Shown piece by piece: positions 11,551 to 23,306 of a stretch of 64,000 nt of DNA. The stretch covers positions 56,295,025 through 56,359,024 of the forward strand of contig OX344763.1 in NCBI GenBank assembly GCA_947034895.1, in the 5' to 3' direction. The notes beneath the pieces were generated by a model, which was not told where the DNA came from, searched no databases, and worked only from the letters and a program-made list of their open reading frames with translations. The stretch's first letter is position 1, and each line of letters starts with the position of its first letter. The DNA is from Rhytidiadelphus loreus. Taxonomy: Eukaryota; Streptophyta; Bryopsida; Hypnales; Hylocomiaceae. A program made the translations under genes and the position numbers.

Positions 11551-11865
11551 TTGACATATGCAAAATATAGTGTATTGTATATTATATATTTTCGTATGGT
11601 GTATTGTGTATTATATATTTTTGTATGGTGTATGGTATATTGTGTATTATATATTTCTGTATGGTGTATTGTATATTATATATTTTTGTATGGTGTATGG
11701 TATATTCTGTACTATATATTTGTATATGGTGTATGGTATATTGTGTATTATATATTTGTATATGGTGTATGGTATATTGTGCATTATATATTTGTATATG
11801 GTATATTGTGTATTATATATGTGTATATGGTGTATGGTGTATTATATGTTTGTATATGATGTACT
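11551..11865. repeat. TA-rich minisatellite in the CACTA element
   Basis: Units such as GTATGGTGTATTGTGTATTA repeat with interspersed TATATATTTTT and TATATATTTGT blocks, about 45 bp per unit. The three overlapping Tyr/Ile/Val-rich open frames on the plus strand are by-products of the repeat. Confidence 0.85.
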
Positions 11866-11924
11866 CATTTTGCACATTTCACAACATCTTAAAAATAATC
11901 TTCAATTTTTTTAGATTTTATAAA

Positions 11925-12135
11925 ATAATATTCACAAAATTATTAGATTTCAGAAAATAATATTCAAATTTTATAGATTATAGAATATAATCCTAGATTT
12001 CAGAAAATAATATTCAATTTTCCTAGATTTTAGAATATAATCCTAGATTTCAGAAAAATAATATTCAAATTCCTAGATTTTAGAATATAATCCTAGATTT
12101 CAGAAAATAATATTCAAATTTCAGAGATTTTAGAA
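11925..12135. repeat. second minisatellite in the CACTA element
   Basis: Units containing CCTAGATTTCAGAAAATAAT and TAGATTTTAGAATATAAT alternate four to five times. It lies between the first minisatellite and the right subterminal region. Confidence 0.8.
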
Positions 12136-12474
12136 ATTAAATTGACTGTTGACGTGGATGTCCATGTCAGATTTAAAAGGGGTCCATTGCCACTATACAG
12201 TGACTACAGAATGACTGCAAAATTACTTCCATTGTGTCCGGTCAACTTCCCTCTTTCTTTATTCCTTCTTTCTTTATTCCTTTTCACTTTCTTTTTCATC
12301 CACTTCTACATCCAAGGTAGAAATGGATGGTGATAATACAAACGCAGTCGTTTACATAAACGACTTGACCACAACGACTGTGGGGACCTCAAGTCGTTTT
12401 ACAGTCAAGGTGATCACAATGACTTCTTTGTAGTCGTTTATTGAAGTCATTTTGTTCACCGTTTTCTTGTAGTG

Positions 12475-13664
12475 CCGGGAGATTGACGTCCTATAAGGAA
12501 CCGGGGACTCAGAAGGATTTGTTCCTTAAGAATATGGATTCGCTCCTCTCGGGGTTCCGAGGGTGGTTTACTTGCGAGAATACCATTATGTAGACGATAG
12601 CCCCCGAAAGCACATCATGAACAAGTCGGAGAATGTAATACTTCCGGATTCATGGTCAAATCGGGGAAATGGGGACAAGGACTCATTTCTCATGAATGTA
12701 CTATTACCCTGGTTCAAACGATTGCATGTGAACGGCAGCGAGGGGCTAAGGTCTTTCGGTCAAACGGCCCAGGGAGGATTGGTCGTAGAATGCTCTGCGA
12801 TGAAAGGGGGCGGCGGGAGTACGACAGGCTCCTACAGTAGAAGTAGTTCGTGGGTCGGCTAGTGTTAGTTAGTGCTAGGCTTAGAGATATGTAGTTCAGA
12901 TCGGGTCGAGCTGATGTGTGATACATTGTTGTACCTAGACATATCTTTTCACAATCATTGTACCTCATTGTTCCTCTACAAATGGGTGGTATGTGGATTA
13001 CTAATTTACACTTGTTGCAATCCAGACGGCTAGCACGTCCACGGCCCCCGCATCTCATGGTCACCTCCAATGCCATGTGTCAGCCGATTCTATTTTGGAC
13101 TACGGGCAATATGTCATCCTTAGTACCGGGAACTTTTTGTGCTCTGCTCCCACTGTCAACTCGTCTATGGACTTTTTTGTGGTGCCCATTGAAGACGGGG
13201 TCATGGATAGTCCTCCTGATCGAAGGCCGCGCTTGCCGATGTCTTGTTCACCATCGCCGTTGCGCTCTAACGACCGTAATGGGTCGCCTAAGTCGACGTC
13301 TGCATCAGGCAAATTGACACAGAGAAAACTCTACGAAGACGCCAACTATCCAATGTCTGTGCCGGAGTTGAATCTACAGGTTCCCACTCATGTATGTCAA
13401 GATGCTTTGAAGGCCTCAGTTATTCCACCCACGCTCCCTCGTCATAGTAGACCGTCTCATGTGAAGAGGTTCAGAAGAAGAGATGATGGACGATCATGTA
13501 CTACCCAGAGCTCTAGTCGGAGTTGGGATTCTTGGGAGCGAAGGTCTTTGCAAGCGCAACGGAGGGAGCATTTCCGCCAACAGGGAGGATCTAACAAAAC
13601 TTATAGTCGAGGACCTGAGATTCTAAAGGCCATGGAGAAATTGAGGGCTAACTCGACTTGTTGA
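12475..13664 (+). pseudogene. FCP1/NIF-type HAD phosphatase, 3' part
   Basis: The frame resumes after the CACTA end with TQKDLFLKNMDSLLSGFRGW and reaches ENTI, then VDDSPRKHIMNKSENVILPD, the FCP1 motif III region (DDSPxK...NPxN). A 2-nt excess between ENTI and VDDS shifts the frame at about 12586. Then DSFLMNVLLPWFKRLHV matches the family's C-terminal helix. Another frame change near 12760 gives GRRMLCDERGRREYDRLLQ to 12840. After an intron with a palindrome (12896-12914), ending GCAATCCAG, a last exon from 13026 runs to TGA 13662. That exon is basic and Arg/Ser-rich, with no domain I know. Together with 8941-9706 this is one gene, now broken by insertion and frameshifts. Confidence 0.58.
12841..13025 (+). 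other. intron with one palindrome
   Basis: TCAGATCGGGTCGAGCTGA lies at 12896-12914. The stretch ends in GCAATCCAG before ACG GCT. The donor is unclear because no GT directly follows the last recognisable codon. Confidence 0.5.
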
Positions 13665-14018
13665 CAGATGACTGTAGTAGAATCCCGATTGGTAGTCTTG
13701 GATACATATTGCGTAGAAGTATGTACATGAAACTTGTCCACAATATGCCGTATATATATCATTCTTCGTCATTGTTGTGGCACTCTTCTTCTTTTATATG
13801 TGATATGCGTTAATATTTCTGAATTCTTTCCATGTCATTGTGACTTTTGCCATCATTTACGTGTTTTGTATGTTACTCCATTGCATTTCTGTTTTCATGA
13901 GAGAAATTATCCTATAAGTTTAGAATTTCTGTGATTGATACGATTCTCATTTCCCTGGAAAACTCTCATTTTAATGAATATAGTGTTTATGGTGTTTGTG
14001 TCATTTAGAACATGTAAA
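13665..14018. other. downstream non-coding stretch
   Basis: AT-rich sequence after the phosphatase gene. No gene, terminator signal or repeat is evident. Confidence 0.4.
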
Positions 14019-14425
14019 GTAGTGTGCTCATAAACCGTCACTTTAAGGGCTGATTCACCTTTTTCATAGATTTCCAGGGACAAAAAGATTTTTAGATCAT
14101 TTTTCAGAGAAAGAAAAATAGATGCAAAACCCAACACAAGTAGTTTCATATTTTTCTAAGCATTTTCGAATTACTTATAAATTTTCAAAGATTCAGGTCA
14201 TAGGCACCTATTTGTGACCATAGGTGTCCCAAAATCCGTCCCCTTGTGACTTATAAAGAAATGTGCAAAAATCACAGCCAATGATTGGCTCTTACAATAA
14301 AAAAAAAACATTCTTCTTAAATTCATTAACAGAGCAAAGAGGTCCATTCAAGGATCACCTTGCATCCATTCTACAACTACCTACAGGACAATCTAAAGAA
14401 GAGGTGTAGTTTATGAGCACACTAC
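14019..14425. mobile_element. MITE-like element with 17-bp perfect inverted ends
   Basis: GTAGTGTGCTCATAAAC at 14019-14035 is the exact reverse complement of GTTTATGAGCACACTAC at 14409-14425. The match extends outward with one mismatch (AAAGTAG versus AAGGTAG). The 407-bp body is AT-rich and has no meaningful frame. I could not find a clean target duplication, so the superfamily is not assigned. Confidence 0.65.
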
Positions 14426-17416
14426 CTTAGTAAAACATTGCCATGTTTTGTGAAAACATGAGTTTCACGAGAGCCTTGCCACATCATCCTAGGGGTCCAA
14501 CTTTAATGCTACTGACTTCGAGAAATGTATTGGGGACTTTGCTGGCACGCTGCCTACATGTGCCCCATCTTCAGAAATTGTTAGTTTTCTATGTGCTCCT
14601 CAAATTTCGTTCATTGAAGCTACTATGTGTCTAACTTCCTGACCATTTTTTCATTCTTTCATTAGGATGGCTACGGCCAAGATGAACTACCCATTCTGGT
14701 TGTCCCCAAGTGAAAACATTGAAATTTTTTACTTGCCATGCATTATGAAAATATGAAATTCTTAATTCATATTTGCAATCAAATTTCTATTTTCACTACA
14801 CTAAATACTGAAATTAGGTTGCTTTAACAGTAAGATTGCCTTACTCCAACAAATTTAGTTTATGAATTATAGAAGTCAACAAATGCTTCAACTAATATTT
14901 CCATTTGTACATACAGAGGTTCATGAGTCCTAATTACAACACTATTGAATTCAAAAGTAGCGCATTCTTGTATAGTAACAATAAATATTTATATAGTATT
15001 AAATGACAAGAAATTAGTGTGTCGAGCAACAAAATTTCAATATTTATTATAGTAGAGTTGTACTACATAAATTACTCATTCATAGAAAAGGGAGTTAGCT
15101 TGCTTTTTTTCTCAATTACATTGTACGAATAATGATAGAAGAAGTTTATAGTTCTTCTAGTGTCACTTGTGTTTTGAAATGCTTGTGGTACTTGAAATGT
15201 CTTCTAACACCTAAAGGACCATTTGTCCCTTTAAGGGTCAAGTCAGATTTTAGGTAGGTACGTCCATTTTGAAGTTTTGTCTTGATTTTTTGAAACTTTT
15301 TGTAAAGATAGAGAAATTGATTAGGGAATACAATTTTTTTCAATGAGTGCCTAGGAACAAAAGTTATGCCCAAATAAGCTAAAAATAGGGGAGACCAAGC
15401 AACCAAAAAAGATTTTTAAAATTTGAGTTAGATTTTTTTTCTCATAGATTATATTTTTTTCTACATGGAAAGTTTTTATTCATTCCATTTGAATTTGTTA
15501 TGAGAAAATACTGGACAATGTTGTTTTTCAGGCAATTAGAAAATCTTCTTGAAAAATGAACTTATAGGATTCATTTCTGAATGCAATTTTTACAATTCAA
15601 AAGAAAGAAAAAGGTCTTTATGGTTTACTTCATTTTCTAGAACAATCTCACCATTGGGATTAGTGCATTGAAATTCCATCTTAGAGATATTATTAATTTA
15701 GATTTTCTTTCAATCTTGACCTACTTCTATTTAATAATTTCTTAAAGAATAAAAATTCAATTCAATTTTTATATTTTTCCTAGGTTTTGAACTAAAGTGT
15801 TCAACATAAAGATTTAAAGCTAACAACTATGTAGTATACAAAATTTAAGTTCATAAGGTTCAAAGTCAAACAATATAGTCCGCAATGTGCTTAAAAACTT
15901 CTTTTCTCAATTTGAATGCAAATATCTTGCATTCTATGCAGTCAAAAATTCTGAAAATTATGCCATGCATATTCATACTAGTTAGGTGTAAGATCCTACA
16001 GTTAGATGTTTTCAAATTTTTTTACTCTTTGCTATAGAAATGTTAGTATTGAGTGTGTTTTTTGTAGAAAGAAGGTTTTGTTTTTTAAGGAGTTGAGGGT
16101 TACAAGAAGTTTACTACAATGCAATTGTATTCTACAATGTTGTCACTACAATACATACAAAGAAGAAGCTAATTGGCTGAAAGATTTGTTTTCTATGCAA
16201 TGTAATTAGCATAAACCATGATTGAAGTATAAGCTTGGCTTTGAAGATTTTTTTTCCATTTATTGTATTATTAAAATTTTATAAAAGAATTTAGTGTTAT
16301 ATATATATACAAGACATATGTCATGCTTGATTTGCTTTATTATGTCCAAGGCACATTACATGCTAATATATCAAACTACTTTTTACATTTCTTCATTTTG
16401 GTTGACCCTACAATTTCATCATATAAGTGCTTATTTGATTTGTTTTTGGCTTTTCGAATTTCATCTATTTCTTTTGTAATTCTTTCAAAAGAATTTAAAG
16501 TAGATTTTTTGGTGAGGAGTGCAACTCCCATCTGGAAAAACCCACTATTTGTTATAGTTCCATGCCTCTAATGTTTTGAATCTAGTAATAACACGGATCT
16601 GAATTTTGGTTTGATGTAATAGCTATAATTTGGTAGACAAAATTCTCCACCTCTTTTGCATATTCCATATGAAAATTCTTCTAATACCAAAAAAATTAGT
16701 AAATATTCGATATTACAAAAGAAATCTTATTGTGATTATTATTTTCCCAAAAGAATTTTAAATATACAAAATCATAATTGTACATTTTCAATCAAGCTGA
16801 AGTTGACATTGGAAATATATTGAACAATTCAATTTAAAAAGAATATATGCATTACCTTTAATGAACCACATAATGAATCCCAGATTTGTATCATTTTTAT
16901 CTGTATGAGGTGAAATCCAATAATTTTTGGTAATACCCAAATGGGAAAATGGGGTATCTCCAATTCTTCCATACTTTCGTGGAATCATAATTGGGTGCAA
17001 GTTTTCTAGCAATTGTATCCAAGATGAAAATGAAGGTTCTAAAAGTTTGTAGACATTCTTTGTAAACAATTCCCTGAGCTTAAGAATTTTTTTTGCTGAT
17101 GGTTTTATATTGTCATTTATTCATTCTGATTGGACATACCTATGAATATTGATGTTCCATTTACAAATACATTAGATGGAATCAACTTTACATCAGTATC
17201 ATCAATAAATAAACAAAAATATTAAGTTCATGTCTTTTCAAAATAATTCAGTACATTAGTACATAGAATGTATTAATCCAATTGGACATGTTACATGCAA
17301 GTCAATATACTGACATAAATACATGTTTTCCATAGAAATCAATGTATGAAAACAACTAGATTGTCAATAAATAATGAACTACATTCTTGTGTATTTGTTT
17401 AACCCCTAAATGCCTT
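14426..17416. other. AT-rich non-coding stretch
   Basis: About 3 kb of low-GC sequence with poly-A and poly-T runs. The only recognisable item is a stretch at about 15175-15390 similar to 61790-61985 (listed separately). Short open frames here have no coding character. Confidence 0.5.
15175..15390 (-). repeat. dispersed repeat, related to 61790-61985
   Basis: On the minus strand this reads GGGCATAACTTTTGTTCCTA followed by GGCACTCATTG, a stretch about TTTCTCTATC and AAAAAGTTTC, then AAAGGGACAAATGG. The plus strand at 61808 onward reads GGCATAACCTTTGCTCCTAG with the same following order of words. The two are diverged copies in opposite orientation. Identity to a known element is not established. 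Confidence 0.45.
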
Positions 17417-17436
17417 AGCGACCATATATGGTCGCT
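17417..17436. repeat. perfect 20-bp palindrome
   Basis: AGCGACCATATATGGTCGCT equals its own reverse complement. It stands alone in AT-rich DNA and is not related to the CTCG-type palindromes. Its role is unknown. Confidence 0.6.
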
Positions 17437-17940
17437 CAAAAATTGCAGACTATTTTTGGTATGGGTAGTTACATTCCGGGATTGGTTGAATTCCTATAGG
17501 AGTAAAAGACCACGACCTTCTTTTGGCCAAAATACACTCATAATTGCCAACGAAGCTAGTATATGAGCGTAGAGCATGAGCATGGAGCGTAGAGCATAGA
17601 ATTTGGAGGGTGGAGCTTCTGTATTAAACGGAAAGGAGTAAAAAATTGATGAAATGGTATGTAGGATTGAAAAGAATAATTTAGAAACTGAATGAAGGTG
17701 GATTTCAGGGTTTAGGGTCAATATATTTTAGAAGAAAGATGAAAAAAATAATTCAAATGATGTAAGGAGGTGGATGAAAACATTTGATGACATTTTCGTA
17801 GGAAAAGAGAAGAGACTTCTTGGGACAATTGCAAATGGTCCGGGGTGAATGAAATTTCAGAAAGTAGATGAAGGTCAAAGCAAGTGTGGTTTTCAGTAGA
17901 TTTTAGAAAATGTATAGAAGTATATAAATTGGTTGGCATT
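17437..17940. other. non-coding stretch
   Basis: No credible exon. Minus-strand open frames here are rich in Phe, Ser and His, as expected from the GAATGAAAG-type composition. Confidence 0.4.
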
Positions 17941-17949
17941 CAATATGAC

Positions 17950-18165
17950 CTCAACAAGTGGATGAAAGGTGATGTTAATATGGATGAATCCCATTGGAAA
18001 AAGGAATGAAAGTAGATGAAAAAAAGAGATGAAAGTAGATGAAAATAGTGGATGAGAATATATGACAAAAATGGATGAAAGTAGATGAGAGCAATGGATG
18101 AAAATAGATGTTAGAACGGATGAAAGAAGATTACAAACTGGATGATGATGGATGGAAAATGGGGA
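17950..18165 (+). repeat. degenerate GGATGAAAGTAGATGAAA repeat
   Basis: GGATGAAA and GTAGATGAAA recur about ten times with irregular 15-20 bp spacing. It explains the long His/Ser/Phe frames on the minus strand at 17893-18368. Confidence 0.7.
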
Positions 18166-19854
18166 TGCACGTGACTTGAAGAAGTACATGAAATTGGGTA
18201 GAAATATGAATGAAAGAAAATGATAAAAAGGGTGTAGGTATATATATCAAAATAGGGTTGTAATATATGATAGGGCAAAGGATTAAAGATGAAGAAGTCC
18301 TCCACACTGATTTGAGTAATATGATTACAATCGTTGAACTTTTGGCCTATTTTTTGGAAAATTTGCATGTTCTAGGGCAATAACGTCAGTTTGACTAAAC
18401 TAACAGAAGTGTTTGATGTTCAAATGTTTTAATTTATACTAGACTACTATTTGAAGGGGTGAAAAAAATTTCGATAGGTTCAGACCACATGTAGTCGAGG
18501 ATTATAATGTGGGGGTGCAGCGGGGAGTTCTTTTGGTCCCAACCTTGGCCAACAATGATAATAACATTGAGGTCTTCCTACAATGGGATTCATACGCTTC
18601 ATTTTTTTGAGGTTTAGGATTTTAGTGATTTCATTTCTAATCATATCTTGTACGCATGATACAATTTTGTATTAGGGAGGATGGAAGTCCTCTATAGAAG
18701 TAGCCATCAAGGGACATTTGAGTTACGGTTTTGGTGACAAAATTTTTAATTCATTGTTCAAGCAACTATTTTGCACAAAGACTTAGTGATGGATTTGAAC
18801 TAAACTTTGGGGGTGGTATAATATATAAATCCTTTGTATCTGGGCATATGACCGTGTGAGTAGTTCTGTCACCGTGGACGGAAAACCATGTGTTTTTCTA
18901 TCATCCGCGGTTTAGACTATGGATTAGGGTTTAAGGGTTGGAGGACTTAGGACAGGATAATATCCATTCCCTACGGATGCGGTGAGAATGTATACCTATA
19001 ACCGTGGACCTAATACTGCAAGATCACTCATCCATGGTTCAAAAGATATACACATTTACGTTTGTAAGAATTGTTTAGGCTATTGAATTTCAAGAGTACT
19101 TCAGAGTTCAAACTAGATACATTTGTTAAGATTTAGATTCTCAAAACTAATACTTGCTTGACTGTGTAGCTGGAAATTGAGTTCATCCCACATTGGTCAT
19201 ACGGGTCTCTAATTTCAAACTATGGCATGCTTCCAATATTGACAACCATGTACCCAATGAAAATGCTTCCCAACTTGGTTCGGAACCATGGTTTAGGATC
19301 ATCACTACACATTCGGATTGTATGGAAAGAAAACTATGTTGTACTAAAAAGTGGTGGAGGTGATCAGAAATGGATTGTCTTCCACAACTAATTTTGCTCG
19401 ATTTACAGCTTCAAAGGATACATTCTATGCATACCTAATTGACCCATGATGTACCTCTGGCACCGAGAGGCTCCTTTATGGTGCTCTCCATTTGCATAAT
19501 CTCATCCCGTAGTCCTAGCATTATCATTCAAGAACTTGAATTTCTGGAAGTCCACTTTCAATCTTTGGTTTCCAGTTAGGCGTTTGTTCAATTGAACTTT
19601 AGGTAGACAATATCTGTATTGAATACCAGTAATGTACATTCATAACCCTTAGAAATGTAAACGGATGATACTAGAGGCAGAAACAGGAGCAATCACAAGT
19701 CCTTTTGCAACTTCTAGAAAACAAATGAGAACTCAAATCAATTAGTGGCCCTTTTAGTCTCACTACAAAGGTTACATCAAACACGTTTGAAGAACATCAC
19801 CCACATGTGTTTTGGGCTATGCTATCACCAATGGCATACACCTTTGGACACGTA
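18166..19854. other. non-coding stretch with weak telomere-like words
   Basis: AT-rich sequence with a short GGATTAGGGTTTAAGGGTTGG patch near 18920. I see no gene. Confidence 0.4.
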
Positions 19855-22440
19855 CTAAATGCTTCTTAGATTCAAGATGCCACTCTGAAGAAGATGTTTC
19901 ACCTCGTCAAAGCTAAAGCTTGGAGCATGAATAAACACATCTACTTCTGCATCTAATTGGCAGACGCCAACAAACAAAAAGTACAAATGCTTATAATTTG
20001 CCCATTGTCCTCTTTTTCCTAAAGCCTTTGTTGACATATCCTTAAAATTAGGGCAAGAGCAATCAGGGAATGATCCTATACTGACCATGTACTGTTCAAT
20101 GACGAGCGGTGTACCTGAGTCAAGGATGATGATGCATCCAAACTAGGCTCTGGTACCATAGTAACCTGATGAACCATTGCCTTCAAGGTAAGTGTTGAAG
20201 CGCAGTTGTTAGCTTGTTTAGTTGTAGGGGATTTGGGGTTTCTCCGAATTTTCTTACCTGACCTTGTACTTGGATGCTCTGCGGGAGAGTCTGGAACTCG
20301 AACTCTCGAAATATTAGCTGGTAGATCATGGTTTCCAAATAGCCTGCGGGGAAATATTTCAATACATTGTGGTAGACGGAAACCTGCATTCTCGAGGTCC
20401 AAAATTTCCTTGGGCGTAAGACTCGTTCCCACCTACATTGGCCAAATGTCTGGCACTTCCGGTTTTGAGAGAACCCACTTCCGACGCAAACCCTTTACGC
20501 ATCACGAGATGTCGTTGTTGTAAAAGAAGAATTGCATCTTCTCAATTCTATTCTTCCTGTAATTGTCCATGTTGCTTGTGTATGTAGGTGCAGAGGTTCC
20601 CCTATAGCCTTGTACTATCTTTGCTATGCACTTTTTCCTTGTAATCACTTGCAATGCAAAACATGCCTTTGACGACGTCTTGCTCAAGCGGACAATATGC
20701 CATTCCGACTCGTCACAAGTCGTTTCTTGAACCCTTTTCACTCCAGAGTCTCAAACTGCTTCACATGTTGACACTGGCTCATGGGACTCCAATAACACCG
20801 TATCCTCATAATTAGCCGGAGGCAACACATCTTCAATAATGGTCTCCAAGTTAGTACGCAATACGTGGGCATGGGTGTGCCTTGTTCCTACATGGGGTCG
20901 AGAGAAATTCACTTTGTTAGATCGATGTGAATCTTGCTTAGAACCAGGTGGAAGATTGGGCATTCGCTTCTCTGATCCAAAAACTTCTTCGCCTTCTAAA
21001 TGAGGTTGTCTACTGCAATATTCTCCAATGCCTGGCACTGTTGCCATGGCATCGTTTAAGCCCTTTGGATTATCGGTACATTGAGCGTACCTTAGGACGG
21101 AACGAAGCAGTAGTTATTCTTTTCCTGGACCATTACCTAGTCTCTCACTTTTAAAAATTGATAGTATCTAACCATCTGCATGAATGCCCTAACATAATCA
21201 TCCACAATAGCTATGTACAAATCATTCCCGCATTTTCCTGATTGTTGCATCCATTTATTATGGACCGTCTCGGCAAGGTTGCAAGTAGGAACCTACATGA
21301 GTTCATTTTGAAACAACCCCTATACCACAAAGCCGACGTTAGTCATGTTGGCAAAAAAAGCAGGGAAGTATGTGGGGGTTTAGAGTTTGGGGTTCCACAT
21401 TAATGGATGTGGTACTCATCAAACATACAACAGCAACTGCAATTAAGGACACCTATTGAAGGTCACCTAAGCCACTGAAGCAAGAAACTGTGTAGTCAAG
21501 TGGAAGAGTGAACAAGCGTGGTTTGTAAAATAAAAAATCTCATAGTGTCCATGAAGGCTCCCCACTGTCTGTATCTGAAATGCTTGAAGGCTAACCACAA
21601 CTCCAATCAGCAAAGACCATCCTCTGTTGTGGCTCCTGAAGAATGCCACCATGTTCGAATGGCATGAAACCTAATCTTAGACTCCTCTAAGGAGTTTGCA
21701 TCTTTATACTATTTGCACAACTGTTGGTGTTGATCTTGGAGGTTACCGCGAATGTCCGCTTTAGTGTGTTTCTCCAGTGATTGAGTCTAGTGAAATAAAC
21801 ATGTATGCTCCCTATTGGACATGGGTGTGGCTAGATCACCACTGCCATAAACAATCCTCACTGCATTCCAATTTGCTTGTGCTGAATCAACCATGAAATC
21901 CTTAAAGGAAGGCAATGGAATTCCATGTTTGCCCATAATAACGTTCAAATTCTTCCAAAATGCGCATTGGGCAAGTGCATCTTCTGATTGCATATCGGAC
22001 ACCGCAATAGTCATTACACGACAATATTTCGTGTCATAAACATGACACGCTATTGTTGTCCACTGCTTCATCCGCCTCACATGATCGGACATGATCCAAC
22101 CATCTTCTAGATCTCCTTCGGGTTGCATGCGGGTCACTAAGTCCACGCCACTTCTAGGACCAACCTTTGACATTTTAAACACAAAAACTTTATCGGAGTC
22201 AGATCCTTGCCCACGGAATTTGTTCTCTTGAACAAATGCCTAATTGCTGCAACCCCAAAGTTTCGTGATGCTGTCCATGACTCTAAAACGGCGGAAGTAC
22301 TTGAATGTGGTGACTTCATTTCGAATATTTGGAGAACTCATAAATTTGAATTTCTCGAGAACTAGTGTCAATTCATGTATTCCCCTTCTATGATTTTGGA
22401 CCAAGTTGAGCGAATTGATTTTGAGAGTGGCAGGCTCGCC
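19855..22440 (-). pseudogene. SWIM/MULE transposase, heavily decayed copy
   Basis: Fragments on the minus strand line up in order with the better-preserved gene at 36829-40520: SSPNIRN, GQGSDSDKVFVFKM, GVDLVTRMQPEGDL, the DDE-region HVRRMKQWTTIACHVYD, FMVDSAQANWNAVRIVYGS, HLEGEEVFGSEKR, SRPHVGTR, TPKEILDLENAGFRL, GKKIRRNPKSPT, and the SWIM-like end SFPDCSCPNF...KHLYFLF. Many stops and frameshifts separate them. In the SWIM zinc site (CxCx(n)CxH) the third Cys is Tyr, so the finger is destroyed. MULE transposases cut and paste Mutator-like elements. This copy is dead. Its 5' side ends where LTR-like sequence starts at about 22450. Confidence 0.75.
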
Positions 22441-22449
22441 GTTCCTTCC

Positions 22450-23284
22450 GTGACTTATAGTGGCTGAAGACCCACTATCGTATCCTCCAATCTCCTACTC
22501 TAATCCGGATCCGGTTTGATCCTTCACAGTAAGCCAGATGATAATCCAGATTACAAGTCACACAAAGACCCCCTGTACGATCCGCTCATACTACAACGAC
22601 CTTGATGCCAAGTTCCAACCGTACGAAGTTAGGCGGTTGCAAATGTACCCGTCCATTCCAACATCAACTAAGATTCTTTTGTTCGCCACTACAGCAGTGA
22701 GACCTCACATGAGTATGGACACTTGACCGGATTTCTCACCTAGGAGTTCTAGCACGACTAAGGAATCCCTCCCTATTCACCTAGCCTAACAACGGCTCTC
22801 TCACCTGGAATACTAAACCTTAGAGGTGCTGAGGAACTAGAATCCACTTCCAACACTTTACTATCCACTCACCTGCACTTAGAATTAAAAACAACAATAC
22901 CAAGGGGAGAAATCATTCATCAAAACTCCATGTGTGCTCCTAACTCCTCACTAAGCTACTCTGCCAAACACGAGAGAGACACAACACAAAGAGCAAATAG
23001 AATACACAAAAGAACTTCAGCAAAAGAAATATCTCCCCTTCTCCAATGCAGATAATGGTTTTATATACACTTGAAGATTCCAAAAGCAAAAAGAGCCCCA
23101 GAAAGTCCGCGCAGAACTTTCAGGCTAATCCTAATTGACAGACCAGCTCCTAATCTAGTCCGGCTCCTAATCTAATCCGGCTCCTAACTAGCAGATCAGA
23201 CAAATATCTGGTCCGGTCCCTACTATCTATTATTTACAAAAAGAAGAACTCCAAACTAAACTTCCATCCCCACGTTCAATGTGA
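22450..23284 (-). mobile_element. possible LTR/leader of a retroelement
   Basis: On the minus strand this runs from a TGTCACATTG start (about 23284) through repeated TTAGGAGCCGGA-type words, a TATA box at 23059-23067 and a long GT-rich leader without frames. This looks like a U3-R-U5 layout, but I found neither a second copy of the LTR nor a confident primer binding site, so it may instead be an ordinary promoter and leader. It separates the decayed MULE copy from gene copy A. Confidence 0.25.
23059..23067 (-). promoter_or_regulatory. TATA box
   Basis: TATATAAAA on the minus strand in the context AAGTGTATATAAAACC. It is followed by about 300 bp of leader-like sequence. No intact frame follows. 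Confidence 0.45.
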
Positions 23285-23306
23285 CACTCGTGGTCTCGGG
23301 TGGTAG

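Larger units (their letters stand above)
9707..12474. mobile_element. CACTA (En/Spm) transposon, non-autonomous, 2.77 kb
   Basis: The left end CACTACAAGAAAATGG at 9707 is matched by the right end, whose reverse complement is CACTACAAGAAAACGG (ending 12474). CACTACAAGAAAA is the hallmark CACTA terminus. The subterminal regions carry many TGACTG/TGACTT and CAGTCA/AAGTCA words, as this superfamily does. No transposase frame is visible, so it is non-autonomous. The adjacent 3-bp flanks are CGG and CCG, so a clean target duplication is not seen. GG/CC next to the CACTA lets the inverted match extend outward. The element interrupts the HAD phosphatase frame, which confirms insertion. Confidence 0.88.

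Noticed and set aside
11551..11960. Three overlapping Tyr/Ile/Val-rich frames
   Set aside because: They overlap in three frames across a TA-rich minisatellite, so they reflect the repeat.
17718..18368. Minus-strand frames rich in His, Ser and Phe
   Set aside because: They read the complement of the GGATGAAA repeat.
22450..23284. A confident LTR retrotransposon call
   Set aside because: No second LTR, no clear primer binding site and no pol domain were found, so only a low-confidence leader/LTR-like entry is kept.
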